From Trichosphaerium sp. ATCC 40318 (taxonomy: Eukaryota; Discosea; Flabellinia; Trichosidae): a stretch of DNA of 64,000 bases. Positions 30,091 through 41,050 of the stretch are shown here, one piece after another; the stretch's first letter is position 1, and each line of letters opens with the position of its first letter. Position numbers and translations under genes: made by a program. The DNA is taken from NCBI GenBank assembly GCA_038496445.1, contig JALMLS010000105.1, positions 1-64,000 on the forward strand. Reading direction: 5' to 3'. The notes below the pieces were generated by a model. The model did not search any database. It was not told where the DNA came from and was given only the letters and a program-made list of their open reading frames with translations.

Positions 30091-32577
30091 TTAACGGTCC
30101 ATTTGCTTTGTAGCTGTTTGCTTTTCAGGAGAAGGTTTTTCGGATACTGTTACAGGTGCTTCTAGTGATGCTTTTTCAGAAAGTTTTTCAAGCGAACAAG
30201 ACACATTAGGAGATGAAGGCGGTGATACTCCGTCTCCACTCTTTAACCTGCTTAATGCCCTAACTAGCATACAGGTATCATCGTCTAGGCCACTAGATGC
30301 ATTATCTTCTATATCATTTATGTACACGGCTGTCCTGCTCGTCAAGTATCCAGAAGATCCCATAGTCCGTCCATTAACTCTTTGAGCATTTGCTTGCCTT
30401 TCACAGTAGTTTTGAAGCGCCACTGGATACATTAATCGCATTATGGACTCTGGGAGTAAAATCTCTCGTCTGCCCTTCCATAATACTTTGTAAAAGGTCT
30501 CACCACGCTCTACCCTACAGCCTAATTGAAAGGATTTAGATCTTTTTGCTTGTTTTTTAGAAAAAAGTTAATGTCTACGCGTACTTAAAATGTTATGAAT
30601 ATCTTCTTCTTGGTTGCCGCTACCCTTTTAAAAGGCGTTAGAAGTGCTTAGGAAAATTATTAAGACTCACAGTTATATACACATCTGACGACATAACAGC
30701 AACAGCTTCTCTAAAATCGTCATCTAGGGGCTCCATCTCCAACTTATACTCCCATTTACCAGCGCTAACCATTTGTCTGCTAATTATTCTAGAAACTCCG
30801 TATTGATAAGACCCACGCCTTAGCGGCTTACTAAAGCATGATTTATCAGCAAGGATAAGAAAAAAAAACATTGACACCTACACGACCGAAATCGGTGCTC
30901 CCTGGCGTCAAAAGCGAAACCAAAACGTACTGTACAATTTTCCGTGGCCTACCACGTTTTTTTGGGGGACCTTTCTTAGTTACGCGTTTCTTAGGTCTAT
31001 ATGATTTTGAAGATGAAGAATCTTCATCATCTTCTCTCTTCCTCTTTCGCGTTTTTTGTGGTTGTGGTTTTAGCTTCTTTGCTAATTTTTTAGCAGCCTT
31101 AATATCAAGCCTAAACAACAACACTTTAGTACTACATAACAAAAAGGGTAAAAGAATCTTGAATGGTCATTTGTAATTTTTGTTCAAAACCATAAAACCA
31201 CGAGAAGCATGTTAATCTATCTCATCACTTACGCATAACAAAATATCTTCCCAAACGAAGCTTCAAGGGTGCGTTTATGTAAGATTAAAACATCAGGACC
31301 AGGTACTTTAATCAACCAAGCATTATCTTGAACATCACATCGTTGTATGGCATCTAACGTAATACTATTCTGTGCAGTAGCTCTAAAACAAAGGGAGAAA
31401 AAACCCCCAAGTCAGTATGGAAAAAAAAAAAAAAAAAAAGATCCATTTGTTGGGTTAAAAATGTAATGCTTAAACATGTTACTTACACCATTACTTTATT
31501 CCGTGCTGTATCTATTGTTTCATTTTGCAATCCCTTTTTTTTTTTTTTTGTAAGAACAAGAATTTTTTTTCAAACAATGAATGAATGAAAACAATCAAAA
31601 AAATACAGCAAGAGATCTTAACGTACCAGAACTAAAACAAGCTGAGGTACTTCTAATATAGCAACAGTATTACTTTCAATTATTTTTGAGCAAATTGCTT
31701 CATAATCAAGTTGTGTAGATGTCTTTGATTTTATAATAGCAACTTTTTTTGGTTTCACTGGTTTTGTTTTCTCTGGTGGCTTTTTTTCTGTAACAAGCTG
31801 GCTCAGTGACTTCTTACGTCTATCGGACTAATCTACTGTTAATATAGAAGCCATTCATTGGTATTAAATGTCGGACAGCCACTCACGTATGCTATTTTGC
31901 GCTTTGAAGTCTCTGTATTATTTTGTTGGCTCTTCTTTGCTGTTTCAGGCTGCTAAAGTGGAAAGAATGATTTAGAACGGCACTAGTGGCATTTGACTTT
32001 GTACTAAAATAGTTGATTATACCTTTGCCCAATAGGCATCCACAACCTCTTGGGAGTACATATTCGTTTCATTCTCCCATGTATTAAATCTCCTGTTGAA
32101 TCCTAACAAATGTCAGTCTGAGCGGATTATTGTGAAATCGCCTAAATAACGATGCAAGGAGTATGTACCTTTCCATTTTATGAAGTATTGAATAATATCT
32201 CCCTTTTGACGATGTTTTTCAATTTCTTCAACCTCGTACTCGACTAAATGCATAAATACAACGAATATAACAGAAAGTAATGTTTTAAATTGGTTTTAAA
32301 TCAGTTTTGAGCAATTTACCGTTAAATTTGCGGGAATACCATGACGTACCAGCCTTTGCGTTGTTCTCGAACGATTTTACTAGTTTAGAATGCCTGCCAA
32401 GTTTTTTTGCTTCTACCCACGATTTTGTCTTATTCTGCCATAAAACGCGGTACTGAAGCACTTGGCCATCCATTCGCTTGTCTAAAATATCGATAGGAGC
32501 CACATCTAACCACGTGAGCCCATAATCCTCTTTTTTTTGAAAACCCAAACGCGCTTACTCTTTTTCTTCTTGCTCAT
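30091..32577 (-). CDS. Nuclear protein with chromodomains and an AT-hook
   Basis: About ten exons. Exon 1 (32577-32559, MSKKKK) joins across a 29-nt intron. A first chromo-like domain (VAPIDILDKRMDGQVLQYRV, then WVEAKKL) is followed by a classical chromodomain (VEYEVEEIEKHRQKGD, YFIKWKG, FNRRFNTWENETNM). A lysine-rich linker follows, then a basic region with the AT-hook KKRGRPRK near 30930-30970. The last part has a third chromo-like segment (ERGETFYKVLWKGRREILLP), then a Ser/Pro-rich tail to the stop at 30091. Chromodomains bind methylated histone tails and AT-hooks the DNA minor groove, so it is likely a chromatin reader. Exons between 31900 and 31170 are joined by inference. Confidence 0.75.
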
Positions 32578-33150
32578 GGCTAATTACTGGCTTATAAAAT
32601 CAATTGATTCGTAAACAAAACAAAATAAAATATTACTATTGATTTTAAAGCGCTTTGACATGTGTTTTCGGTATGCTTTGTTGCACAACCATTTTAAGCG
32701 CTAAAATTGTAGCACAAAGAAAGTTGACGAAATTATGAAGCCGGAGTTGTTGTGAAATTGCTTAAATCCACTCACACAACAACCAAGTACTGCAAGAAGG
32801 CTGTAGTAATCCAAACTGAAACGTTTTATCGTGTCAAACGGCCGTTAATTCCTTATCGATAGTTTTCGGCATTTGCGTTTTTTGACTCGTAACATGGCTT
32901 TATATCTGGTTTCTAGCCTCTCTAGCCTATTTAAGATTCAATCTGTCGATGTGCTCTTTTTAAACCACTTACCTATTTTCGTACAATAGTAAAATTAGAG
33001 TCTACCCAACGGGTTCTAAAACACAGTGCTAAGCGTTTCCGATGAAACAAATCCAATTTAGGTTTAAAGTCGAAGTTAAGCCAATATACATGCACAAACT
33101 ACGCGTTTTCTTCCTTTATTGAACGTCCTCACCACTGATACATATTAACA
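32578..33150. other. Intergenic, divergent promoter region
   Basis: Between the starts of the chromodomain gene (minus) and the mucin-like gene (plus). No further gene is recognised. Confidence 0.35.
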
Positions 33151-35509
33151 ATGCACTGGCTCTTAATTATAATACTCACAGCAGGTACAATTCTACATGA
33201 AATATTTTTCCGCCCGTTGCCACCAGACAGCGTCATTGATGAATACAATGGTAACTGACCAATAAAACAAGGTGTTGTTGTATCGCAAGATTGGGCAGTA
33301 GATTTCCGCGTACCAGGCGTAGATATAGCAGTCGACAACAATATGGACAGTTTCCCCGACTTTCAAGAGAGAAACTCAAATGCTTTAAATATCACCGGTA
33401 AGAACAAAGAATAAGCCTCAAAACCTTTCTTTTTTAGAGATGCAACTAAAAACCTAATACCACATACACCATAAATATTTGTAGTTGCACACCTATTTCC
33501 ATATTAGTATTTTGTACCCGCATATGGATGAATTAGATTTAAAGCCAAAAAAACCTTACTAAACAACCTACATAGATGGTAATCTTGTTGTATTTGCCTA
33601 CGACGCAGTTGTTGATACAAACCCTATAAAGTATGTACTGTGCGACTATTTTTCGAACTTCAAAAATCTAGTCTCTATGGTGACCTAAATCTGTTTGTTT
33701 CTGATAAAAACGCCTAAGGCGTCTACCCCTTTTTGTGGATAATTTTTTTCAAACAATTTCAAAAGTCTCGCGTCATTTATCACTCATTTTTTTGTTTAGC
33801 AACTTTACAGAATCATTTCGTGTATGTGCCAGAGCCAGAGACTCCTCCGATTGTGGCAGTAATTCCGCAGCTAGTTCTACTTATGTAAGGTTTAAATCTG
33901 TGATTATTCAGTACTGATTTGTTTAAAACTAAAGGTAACATGGAACTACGATGGCACAGATATATACCAAACTATTATTTCAATCAAACGCAACTGTACC
34001 TTGACAGATACATACAATGTACAGATTATAGATGCTTGTCAACTACAGCCAAACTCAGACGTAGGAGTTATTATAGCAGAGAACCTAGTAGTATCCGTGG
34101 ACGGATATATAGACTACTGTGTACGCCAAACAGTTTTCAAACAACTTAACAGAAAAAAAAACAAAGAAAAAAAAGAGAAAGCTAACTTCATCTTGTAGGC
34201 TAATTTCTATCCTTCTTTGGGTGATGTGGATTTCCATGTACTAACAGATGGATCCTCAGGATCTACGTCTGGCAGTGTATCGTAAGTATACAGACAAAGA
34301 AGACCGTACAATGAAGTGGCTTACGTCTTTTTAGTTGCCCATTTGTACCAGGCAATCACCAATTGCGTGCCTCAATCTCAGGAAGAGGAGCTGGTTCCGT
34401 TGGTTTATTTACTTACTTCAACGTTGAATTCAACGCCACCATGGATCCTTATGTACCATACACACCTCCTCCAACAACAGCACCTCCTACTACTTCAGCT
34501 CCTACTACAACGGCACCAACGACACAACCGCCAACAACTCAGCCACCAACGACAGAAGCACCAACAACAGCTCCACCTACTACTGAAGCTCCAACAACCC
34601 AACCGCCAACGACAGAAGCTCCAACAACAGCTGCTCCAACAGCTCCACCAACTACTGAAGCGCCAACAACGCTTCCGCCAACTACAGCAACACCTACTAC
34701 TACAGCACCAACGACAGAACCTCCAACAACTCAACCGCCAACGACTGAAGCACCAACAACAGCTCCACCTACAACAGAGGCTCCAACAACACCTCCACCT
34801 ACTACTGAAGCTCCAACAACAGCTCCACCGACGACTGAAGCACCAACAACAACACCACCTACGACTGAAGCTCCTTTTGCAACAGATTGCCCAGGTGTAC
34901 AGCCAACGCCCACTACTTCATGTCGTCTTGGTACATGGACGTATGAGCCAGAGCCTAGAACAGTAACAGCGAACATAATTCTCCCAAAAGACCTTTTAGT
35001 AGAGGGTACGCAACCAGATTAAAGCTTCGAATGCTGTTTTTTTTGAATTGTCTAGTTTGACGACTTACTCGGTTTTTCTAGGTAATTTGACTCTGAGTGG
35101 AAGTTCTTCTATTACTATAAATAATCCAGAAACACAAATTATTGTAGAAGGGTGTCTTGATCTTCAATCTGAAGTTCTAAGAATCAAGCAAGCTAACACA
35201 GCCATTCCTGTTGATGACCTCGAGGTTATTATCCAGTGGAAGGGATTATGTGTTGTTAAAGTCACAAAAGCGATACTAGAGAGACCTAATGAAGAATGTG
35301 TTTCATCACCAGTGCCTTTAGGTATGTACAAGAAGCACATGTCTCGCTTTTTTATTGCAACTGTTTTTGCTAATTTTTTTTTCCTTTCAGCCAACATCCT
35401 CAAGATTGTTTGGAGTAAGGATGATTGTTCGCCAAGATCGCCTGCTATGAGGTTGAATGTTGTGAACGTATGGCTATTGCTAATTGTGTTTATTGCATTG
35501 ATACGTTGA
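33151..35509 (+). CDS. Secreted or surface mucin-like protein with Pro-Thr repeats
   Basis: The start at 33151 gives MHWLLIIILTAGTILHEIFF, a signal peptide. Several exons follow with an extracellular, Cys-containing N-domain (FRVCARARDSSDCGSNS; VTWNYDGTDIYQ). A central stretch (about 34465-34875) is a PPTTEAPTTAPPTTEAP-type repeat, a dense O-glycosylation target. After it come CPGVQPTPTTSCRLGTWTY, a segment NLTLSGSSSITINNPETQ reminiscent of extracellular repeat domains, and a C-terminal hydrophobic tail (VVNVWLLLIVFIALIR), suggesting a membrane or GPI-type anchor. Exons join with TAG acceptors; the intron structure at 33400-33600 is less sure. It is likely a cell-surface glycoprotein; no specific family is recognised. 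Confidence 0.7.
34465..34875 (+). repeat. Tandem coding repeat, Pro-Thr-Thr rich
   Basis: Imperfect 21-24 bp DNA units (GCACCAACAACAGCTCCACC and variants) code for PTTEAPTTAPPTTEAP-type peptides within the mucin-like gene. Such tracts vary in copy number between isolates and commonly create long open frames on other frames and the other strand. Confidence 0.85.
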
Positions 35510-36081
35510 CCATAAAAAATGTAACTATTTAAAAAATAATAATTCGAGAAATAAATGTATACTAATTCTTTACACTTGTGGCTCTTTGAACCAACCTATT
35601 TCGTCATTTACAACTTGTATTGTTACCAAAGAAAGTATGTACCATAGGCGTCTGTGCTTGGGGTTGTCCACGTGACATCATATTTTCCTTTTTGTACTTG
35701 AGAGCATAGAACTGTTGATATAAATGCTGTACAACATAAAATCAGGGTGTACTGAAACAGCATCTTAGCAGTGAAGGTGATTACCATTCTCAGTTCTACT
35801 GCCTACTGTATGAAACAGGGGGAGTAATATTACCGTTACAATAGAAAACAAGAACAAAAAAGAGGAGTTACAATCAGTTTATTGTGACAAAGTAAATAAA
35901 TGTTAAAAGCATTGTAGGTATACAATCTTGTTAGGGTTTTTGTGAGATGTTGTGTCACTTCAACAATTGTGTTTCTCCCTCCAAAAATTTCTTGACTAGT
36001 CTTTTTTTATTAACCACCAACACTACGTACTGGTGATAAGAGGAAGAGCCACAGCTCACATGTACAGCAAACGAGTACAAT
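35510..36081. other. Intergenic, convergent 3' flanks
   Basis: Between the stops of the mucin-like and filamin-repeat genes. AATAAA-type words near 35550 and 35893 could serve as polyadenylation signals. No gene is recognised. Confidence 0.35.
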
Positions 36082-39000
36082 CTAATCCTTAGTTTGCATA
36101 GATTGCTGCTTTTTAAGTGCCTAAGAAACAAAGCAGTCAGCAAAACATGTACGAATAGGACAAACAAATATTTGGGTTTAAGAACATACAGCAGCACCAA
36201 GGGATGCCATCAAACCTGCAGGAGGTACAGCCATATTGGTTTGTACGCTGGCTTGGACTGGTGTTGATTCTTCAGAAGCTTCAGAAGTCTTTGTACTGAC
36301 TTCACTGCGTTCAATCTCACCGTTGGCAATCTTCTCTTCACGTTCTAAAAACAATACAATCAACAAAACAACACTCTTTTAAGACTATTCAATGATACCT
36401 TTATGAAGTTTATCAGCTGGGTTTCCAGTTGTAGGTGGTCTTTTGTTTTCTTGTGTCAAGGCTCTGCTCTTATCTGTAAGTTTTGGTGTTCCAGGTAGGA
36501 GAGTAGAGCCATCCATATCGAGATCTGAGACGAGAGATTGAGAGTGTGAAAGTGGTGTTGGTTCTGCTCCGTCGTCTTGTTTTCTACACGAAAAAATTTA
36601 AGTATCAATGATGCAACAATGCAAAACGTACGGTTCTTCGCTTGCTTCAGGAGCAGCTTCGCCTTCATTTGCTTCTTCTACAGCTGGTTCTTCCTCAACC
36701 TTTTCAGGTTCTTCAGCTTTATCGTTTTCGGCTTCATCGGCTGCTTTGGCTTCATCCTCAGCTTTTTGGGCTTCCTCAGCTGCTTTAGCTTCTTCTTCAG
36801 CCTTTTTAGCTTCCTCGGCTGCTTTTTCTTCTTCTGCCTTTTTGGCGGCCTCCTCTTCAGCTTTTTTAGCTTCCTCAGCTGCTTTGGCTTCTTCCTCTGC
36901 CTTTTTGGCGGCCTCCTCTTCAGCTTTTTTGGCTTCTTCAGCTGCTTTGGCTTCTTCGGCTTTTTTGGCCTCCTCTTCAGCTTTTTTGGCTTCTTCAGCT
37001 ACTTTAGCTTCTTCAGCCTTTTTAGCTTCCTCAGCTGCTTTTTCTTCTTCTGCCTTTTTGGCGGCCTCCTCTTCAGCTTTTTGGGCTTCCTCAGCTGCCT
37101 TAGCTTCGGCTGCTTTAGCCTCTTCTTCAGCTTTCTTAGCTTCCTCAGCTGCCTTAGCTTCTTCCTCTGCCTTTTTGGCTTCTTCATCAACTGCATCATC
37201 ATTGGTAGGGGCAGCAGCACCAGGTAGCGCAACAGTAAATGGGCTTCCTGCAACGTGGTGGCCAGATATGACCAAAGACACGGTATATACAGCTAGAAAC
37301 AGTGTCAGATACAACCAAAAAAAAAAAAATCAAATTGTTGCTGAGGCTATTACGCACCAACAGCAGGAGGAGTGTACTCGATATCAAATGACGAGTTCTC
37401 ATTATCAAAAACTTCAGCTTCAACAGCACCATCTGGGCCAGTAATAGTAACAGATACATCATCAGTGGTTATACCAGTTCTCTTTGATCCCTAGATTGTA
37501 CGAATTAGTTTACAACAAAGCAAAAGAGATACCGTACGTCTTTATTCTCGCAGTACACAGTGAACAGAGCAAACTCTCCAGCAGCTAAGCGTTCACCTTC
37601 TAATCCCTTACCAGTGACACGGTCTCCATAAGGAGAGTCATTGCCAGTAGATGGCGCTGGTGTATCAACTTTAGCAGGGGCATCTTCGGCAGGTGCAACT
37701 TCTGCTTTAGGTTCTGGTTCTGGCTCAGCAACTGGCGTTTCTTCAACAGGTTCTGGTTCAGGTTTTGCTTCAACAGGCTCAGGTTCTGGTGTTGGTTCCT
37801 CTTTGACTGGTTTTGGTTCTGGTTCTGGCTCTGGCTCAGGCTCTGATGGTCTTGGTTGAATGGCAGGCGCTATTAATGGTGTGCCTGTAGGTGTGGATAC
37901 AGGTGTTTGCCCCAATTTGATTGTCCAAGGTGAACCTTGTACACGCTTGCCTTTAATTGTGGCTTTAATTACATAAGTACCTAATCTGTATTAGCGGTTT
38001 TCATTGCTACTATTAAAAATATGCGATTGCTTTAAAGCCACACTGCATGAAAACTTACCAGGCACCATTGGTGTCCATTCAACATCGTATGTGCAGTCCT
38101 CATTATCAAACCACTCCAACTCAGGTTGACCAGGTCCTGTTACTTCCAATACAACTCTGTCTTCAGGGATGAGGCATGCATTGCCCTAAAACAAAAAGTG
38201 TTTGTTTCAAGAACGCCATAATAAAAAAGTTGTTCGACAAAACAAAAACGTTTTTTCTTATTTACCTCAATATCGAATGTGTAAATAGTAAAGATACCAA
38301 AGTCTCCCAACACCATCTTTGACGCATCAAGTCCTTTACCTGAAGCCTTACACGGACCAACAGGAAGAATGAGCTCTTGCTCAACATGGGCGCGAATGGC
38401 TGCTTCTTCTTTGAGTTGCTTCTTTTGAAGTGCAATGCGAGCCAATCTTTCTTTTTCTTCCCTTTCTTCGCGAGCAACACGTGCCAATCTCTCTTCTTCG
38501 GCAATGCGTTTACGCTCAGCTTCCTCTGTACATCATATAAGTAAAGAATACACAACAAAGAGCACTGTACCGCGAAGCCACTTTTCTCTCTTTTCACGCA
38601 ACTCAACATCTCTGGAATCCTCAACCTTTCGGACTGGTTTTGGTTCATCTTTGGAGGAAGCAGCGGCTGGTTTCTTTCCTTTGAGCATAGCCATACGCTC
38701 TTTTAAGGACATACCACCGCGCTTGCGTTCAGCTTGCAAGGCTTTAGCTTCAGCATCTAACTTTTCTTTTGCTTCACGTTGGGTAGCATTGTTTGCTAAC
38801 TTCAACTTTTTCTTTTCTTCAGCTAAACGTTGGAGACGCTCTTCATCAGCTTTCTTCTCGCGCTCTAAGCGCGCTTGTCTGCTAGCCTCAGCTTGTGCTT
38901 TCTTCTCTTTCTCAGCTAAGTACAATGTTAGCTAAGTCATCCAATACAACCTGCTTTCGTTCTCCGAATGTACCTTTTAACCAAGCTTCACGTTTTGCTT

Positions 39001-40839
39001 TGAGCTCGTCATCCCTGGTGTCAACTGATTTTGTTGCTGCGCCAGCTGGGAGAGCTATAAAAAAGAGGTGTTAACACGACATACCATAATGCACTAACGT
39101 ACAAGAATCCTTGTTCTTGTATGCGTTCATTCTATCTTTGAGAGATACTCCACCTTTGCGCTCTTGGACTGAGGCATCTTTTAGTACAGCACCCTGAGCT
39201 AATAATCGCTCCTTCTCTTCTTTTGCGCGTTGAATATCCTGCTCCTTCAATCTCTTCTTTTCGGCTGCAATACGTGCCAACCTCTCTTCGTCAGCCTTTT
39301 TCTCGCGCTCTTGGCGTTCCAAACGTTCTTCTTCAGCCTTTTTCTTGCGTTCAGCCTCAGCTAAATACAAGTCTTAGTACCCTACATGCAGGAAGGTAAG
39401 TGTGGAAGCGAACCTTTTAACCAAGCTTTGCGCTTAAGAGCCAGGTCGTCGTCTTCATGCTGTTGATGTCTGACAACGGTCTTTGGAAGGTCTAAACACC
39501 AGTAAATTATCTTGATTGGGTAATATATGACGCCGTACCAGGTTCATTTGATACAGAACCAGGTCTAGCATACTTCTGGCTGCGTTTGCTTGCAAATCGC
39601 TTCAAGACACTGCCAACATTGCCTTTGACAGGCTTTGGAGATGCTGATCTACCTGCCTTTGCGCCTGTGCTCTTCGTTGCAGTAGTAGGCGTTTTTTTAT
39701 TTTGATTTTTCTCAGCGGCTCTTCGTGCTTTACGGACTGAAATACGCTCTCTACGCTTTGGTTTTGGAAGAGCGGAGGCGAATTTATTTTGCTTGATGAC
39801 TTTATCTTCATCTGCTCGAATGTCCACAAAATATGGTGCACCAGAAATAAGAGAATCATCAACTTTAATGTAAAAAATAAATTCGGCTATTGACAAGTTA
39901 GCAGGCGGTTTTTGACAGAAAAAAACAAATTAAAAATGGTGCTGACCTGCTTTTTCTGGTGTCCATTCAACGTCAAACGATCCATCCTCATTGTCATGTA
40001 TCTCAATGGTAGGCTTTGCTGGACAGTCAATTGTCAAACGATCTCTCTTTGCTGTAGCGTCGAGATTACCCTAAAAAAGCTAATTAGAAGACACAATCCC
40101 TACATGGTTTTTTTTGGCTTTTTTTTTAATCCTGTCACGACAAAAAGTGTACAGTACCTCACCGTCCTTGCAGTAAATTGTAAATACGTTGACGTCATTT
40201 AGGTTGATGCGAGTTTCATCAAGACCTACACCTGAAGCTGTTGTAGTAGCAGCAAGTCCTGTTGGTACTAAACGTTGTGAGTACTAGAGATCATCGCGAT
40301 TAGCGTTTTCGTACAAGGGAAACTGATTTTGAACGGACTTCCCTGTATTGGGTTGCCTTGCACGGCGACACTTATTTCGTAGTCACCAGGCTGTTTAAAA
40401 GTGTATTCAACATCATGTGTTCCATCGCCAACAGGATACACAGTGGCTGGTACTGCAGAAGGTCCAGTAACTTCGACTTTAATCTACGCCGTATTTAGGA
40501 AAAAATAGAAAGATATAAGCGGTACATCATCTTTTTTCAATGCGTTAAGAGGCTGATTTTCTGCATCTCGCGGGTAAACGGTCAACAGAGCGCATTTACC
40601 GAGAACGCAAGTTTTCTCATTCAAACCGCTGCCAAATGCCTTTGAATTTACCTAAAAGTATAGCGTGAATAATAACGGCCAATGTGATGCCTAATTGGTG
40701 CTTGTAGAAGCAAAAATATGCGCATAAAGTTCGAGAGAGCAGATCACGGCTAGCAACCCTCACAACGCTAAAACTAGCAAGGAAAACAAAAAACAAACTC
40801 CAAAACGGACGCAACAACCTAAACACGTACAACATCCAT
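36082..40839 (-). CDS. Filamin-repeat protein with long charged helices, no CH domains
   Basis: The largest gene here, with about 15 exons. Exon 1 (40839-40831) is only MDV; exon 2 begins VNSKAFGSGLNEKT. Four filamin-type Ig repeats are visible, each with a GSPF/GAPYF-like end: about 40640-40330, 40240-39850, 38380-37920 and 37640-37210. Between repeats 2 and 3 lie basic and then ER/K-rich helical segments (ERLERQEREKKADEERLARI), each followed by RKGGVSLKDRM or RGGMSLKERM. A Pro-Glu stretch (PEPEPEPEPKPVKEE) precedes repeat 4. A KKAEEEAKAAEEA array follows (37190-36640). The gene ends LGAAALKKQQSMQTKD at 36082. Filamin repeats are protein-binding rods. No actin-binding calponin-homology domain is present, so it is not a classical filamin. 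A scaffold role is inferred. Confidence 0.75.
36640..37195 (-). repeat. Tandem coding repeat, KKAEEEAKAAEEA type
   Basis: About 180 residues built from AEEAKKAEEEAKAAEEA-like units inside the filamin-repeat gene. The opposite strand carries a long Ser/Ala-rich open frame that I treat as a shadow. The charge pattern favours a stable single alpha helix or coiled coil. Confidence 0.8.
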
Positions 40840-41050
40840 TGCGTTCTATCCACTAACTTAGTACGTCACTCTTGAAGCGTATAACTAAAAAGGGAATCAG
40901 CGTAGTCCAACACAAGTCAATCACGGTAACAACTCCAAAACCACAAAAAAAGCAAACACGCACAACGAGTATTGTGTATAGTTAATCTACAACATTTCGT
41001 GGTGATTTTATTCAAAAGCGTTTTGGCCTCCGATTTACAAAAAAAAAATC

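Noticed and set aside
34316-34966. Long Gln/Leu/His-rich frame over the Pro-Thr repeat, and a minus-strand Val/Gly-rich frame
   Set aside because: Repeat shadows; the PTT frame alone connects in phase with the signal peptide and downstream exons.
36608-37444. Long plus-strand Ser/Ala-rich open frame
   Set aside because: It is the antisense shadow of the KAEEEA repeat in the filamin-repeat gene, which has family motifs on both sides on the minus strand.
38435-38935. Plus-strand Ser/Arg/Phe-rich frame
   Set aside because: Antisense shadow of the ER/K-rich helices of the filamin-repeat gene.
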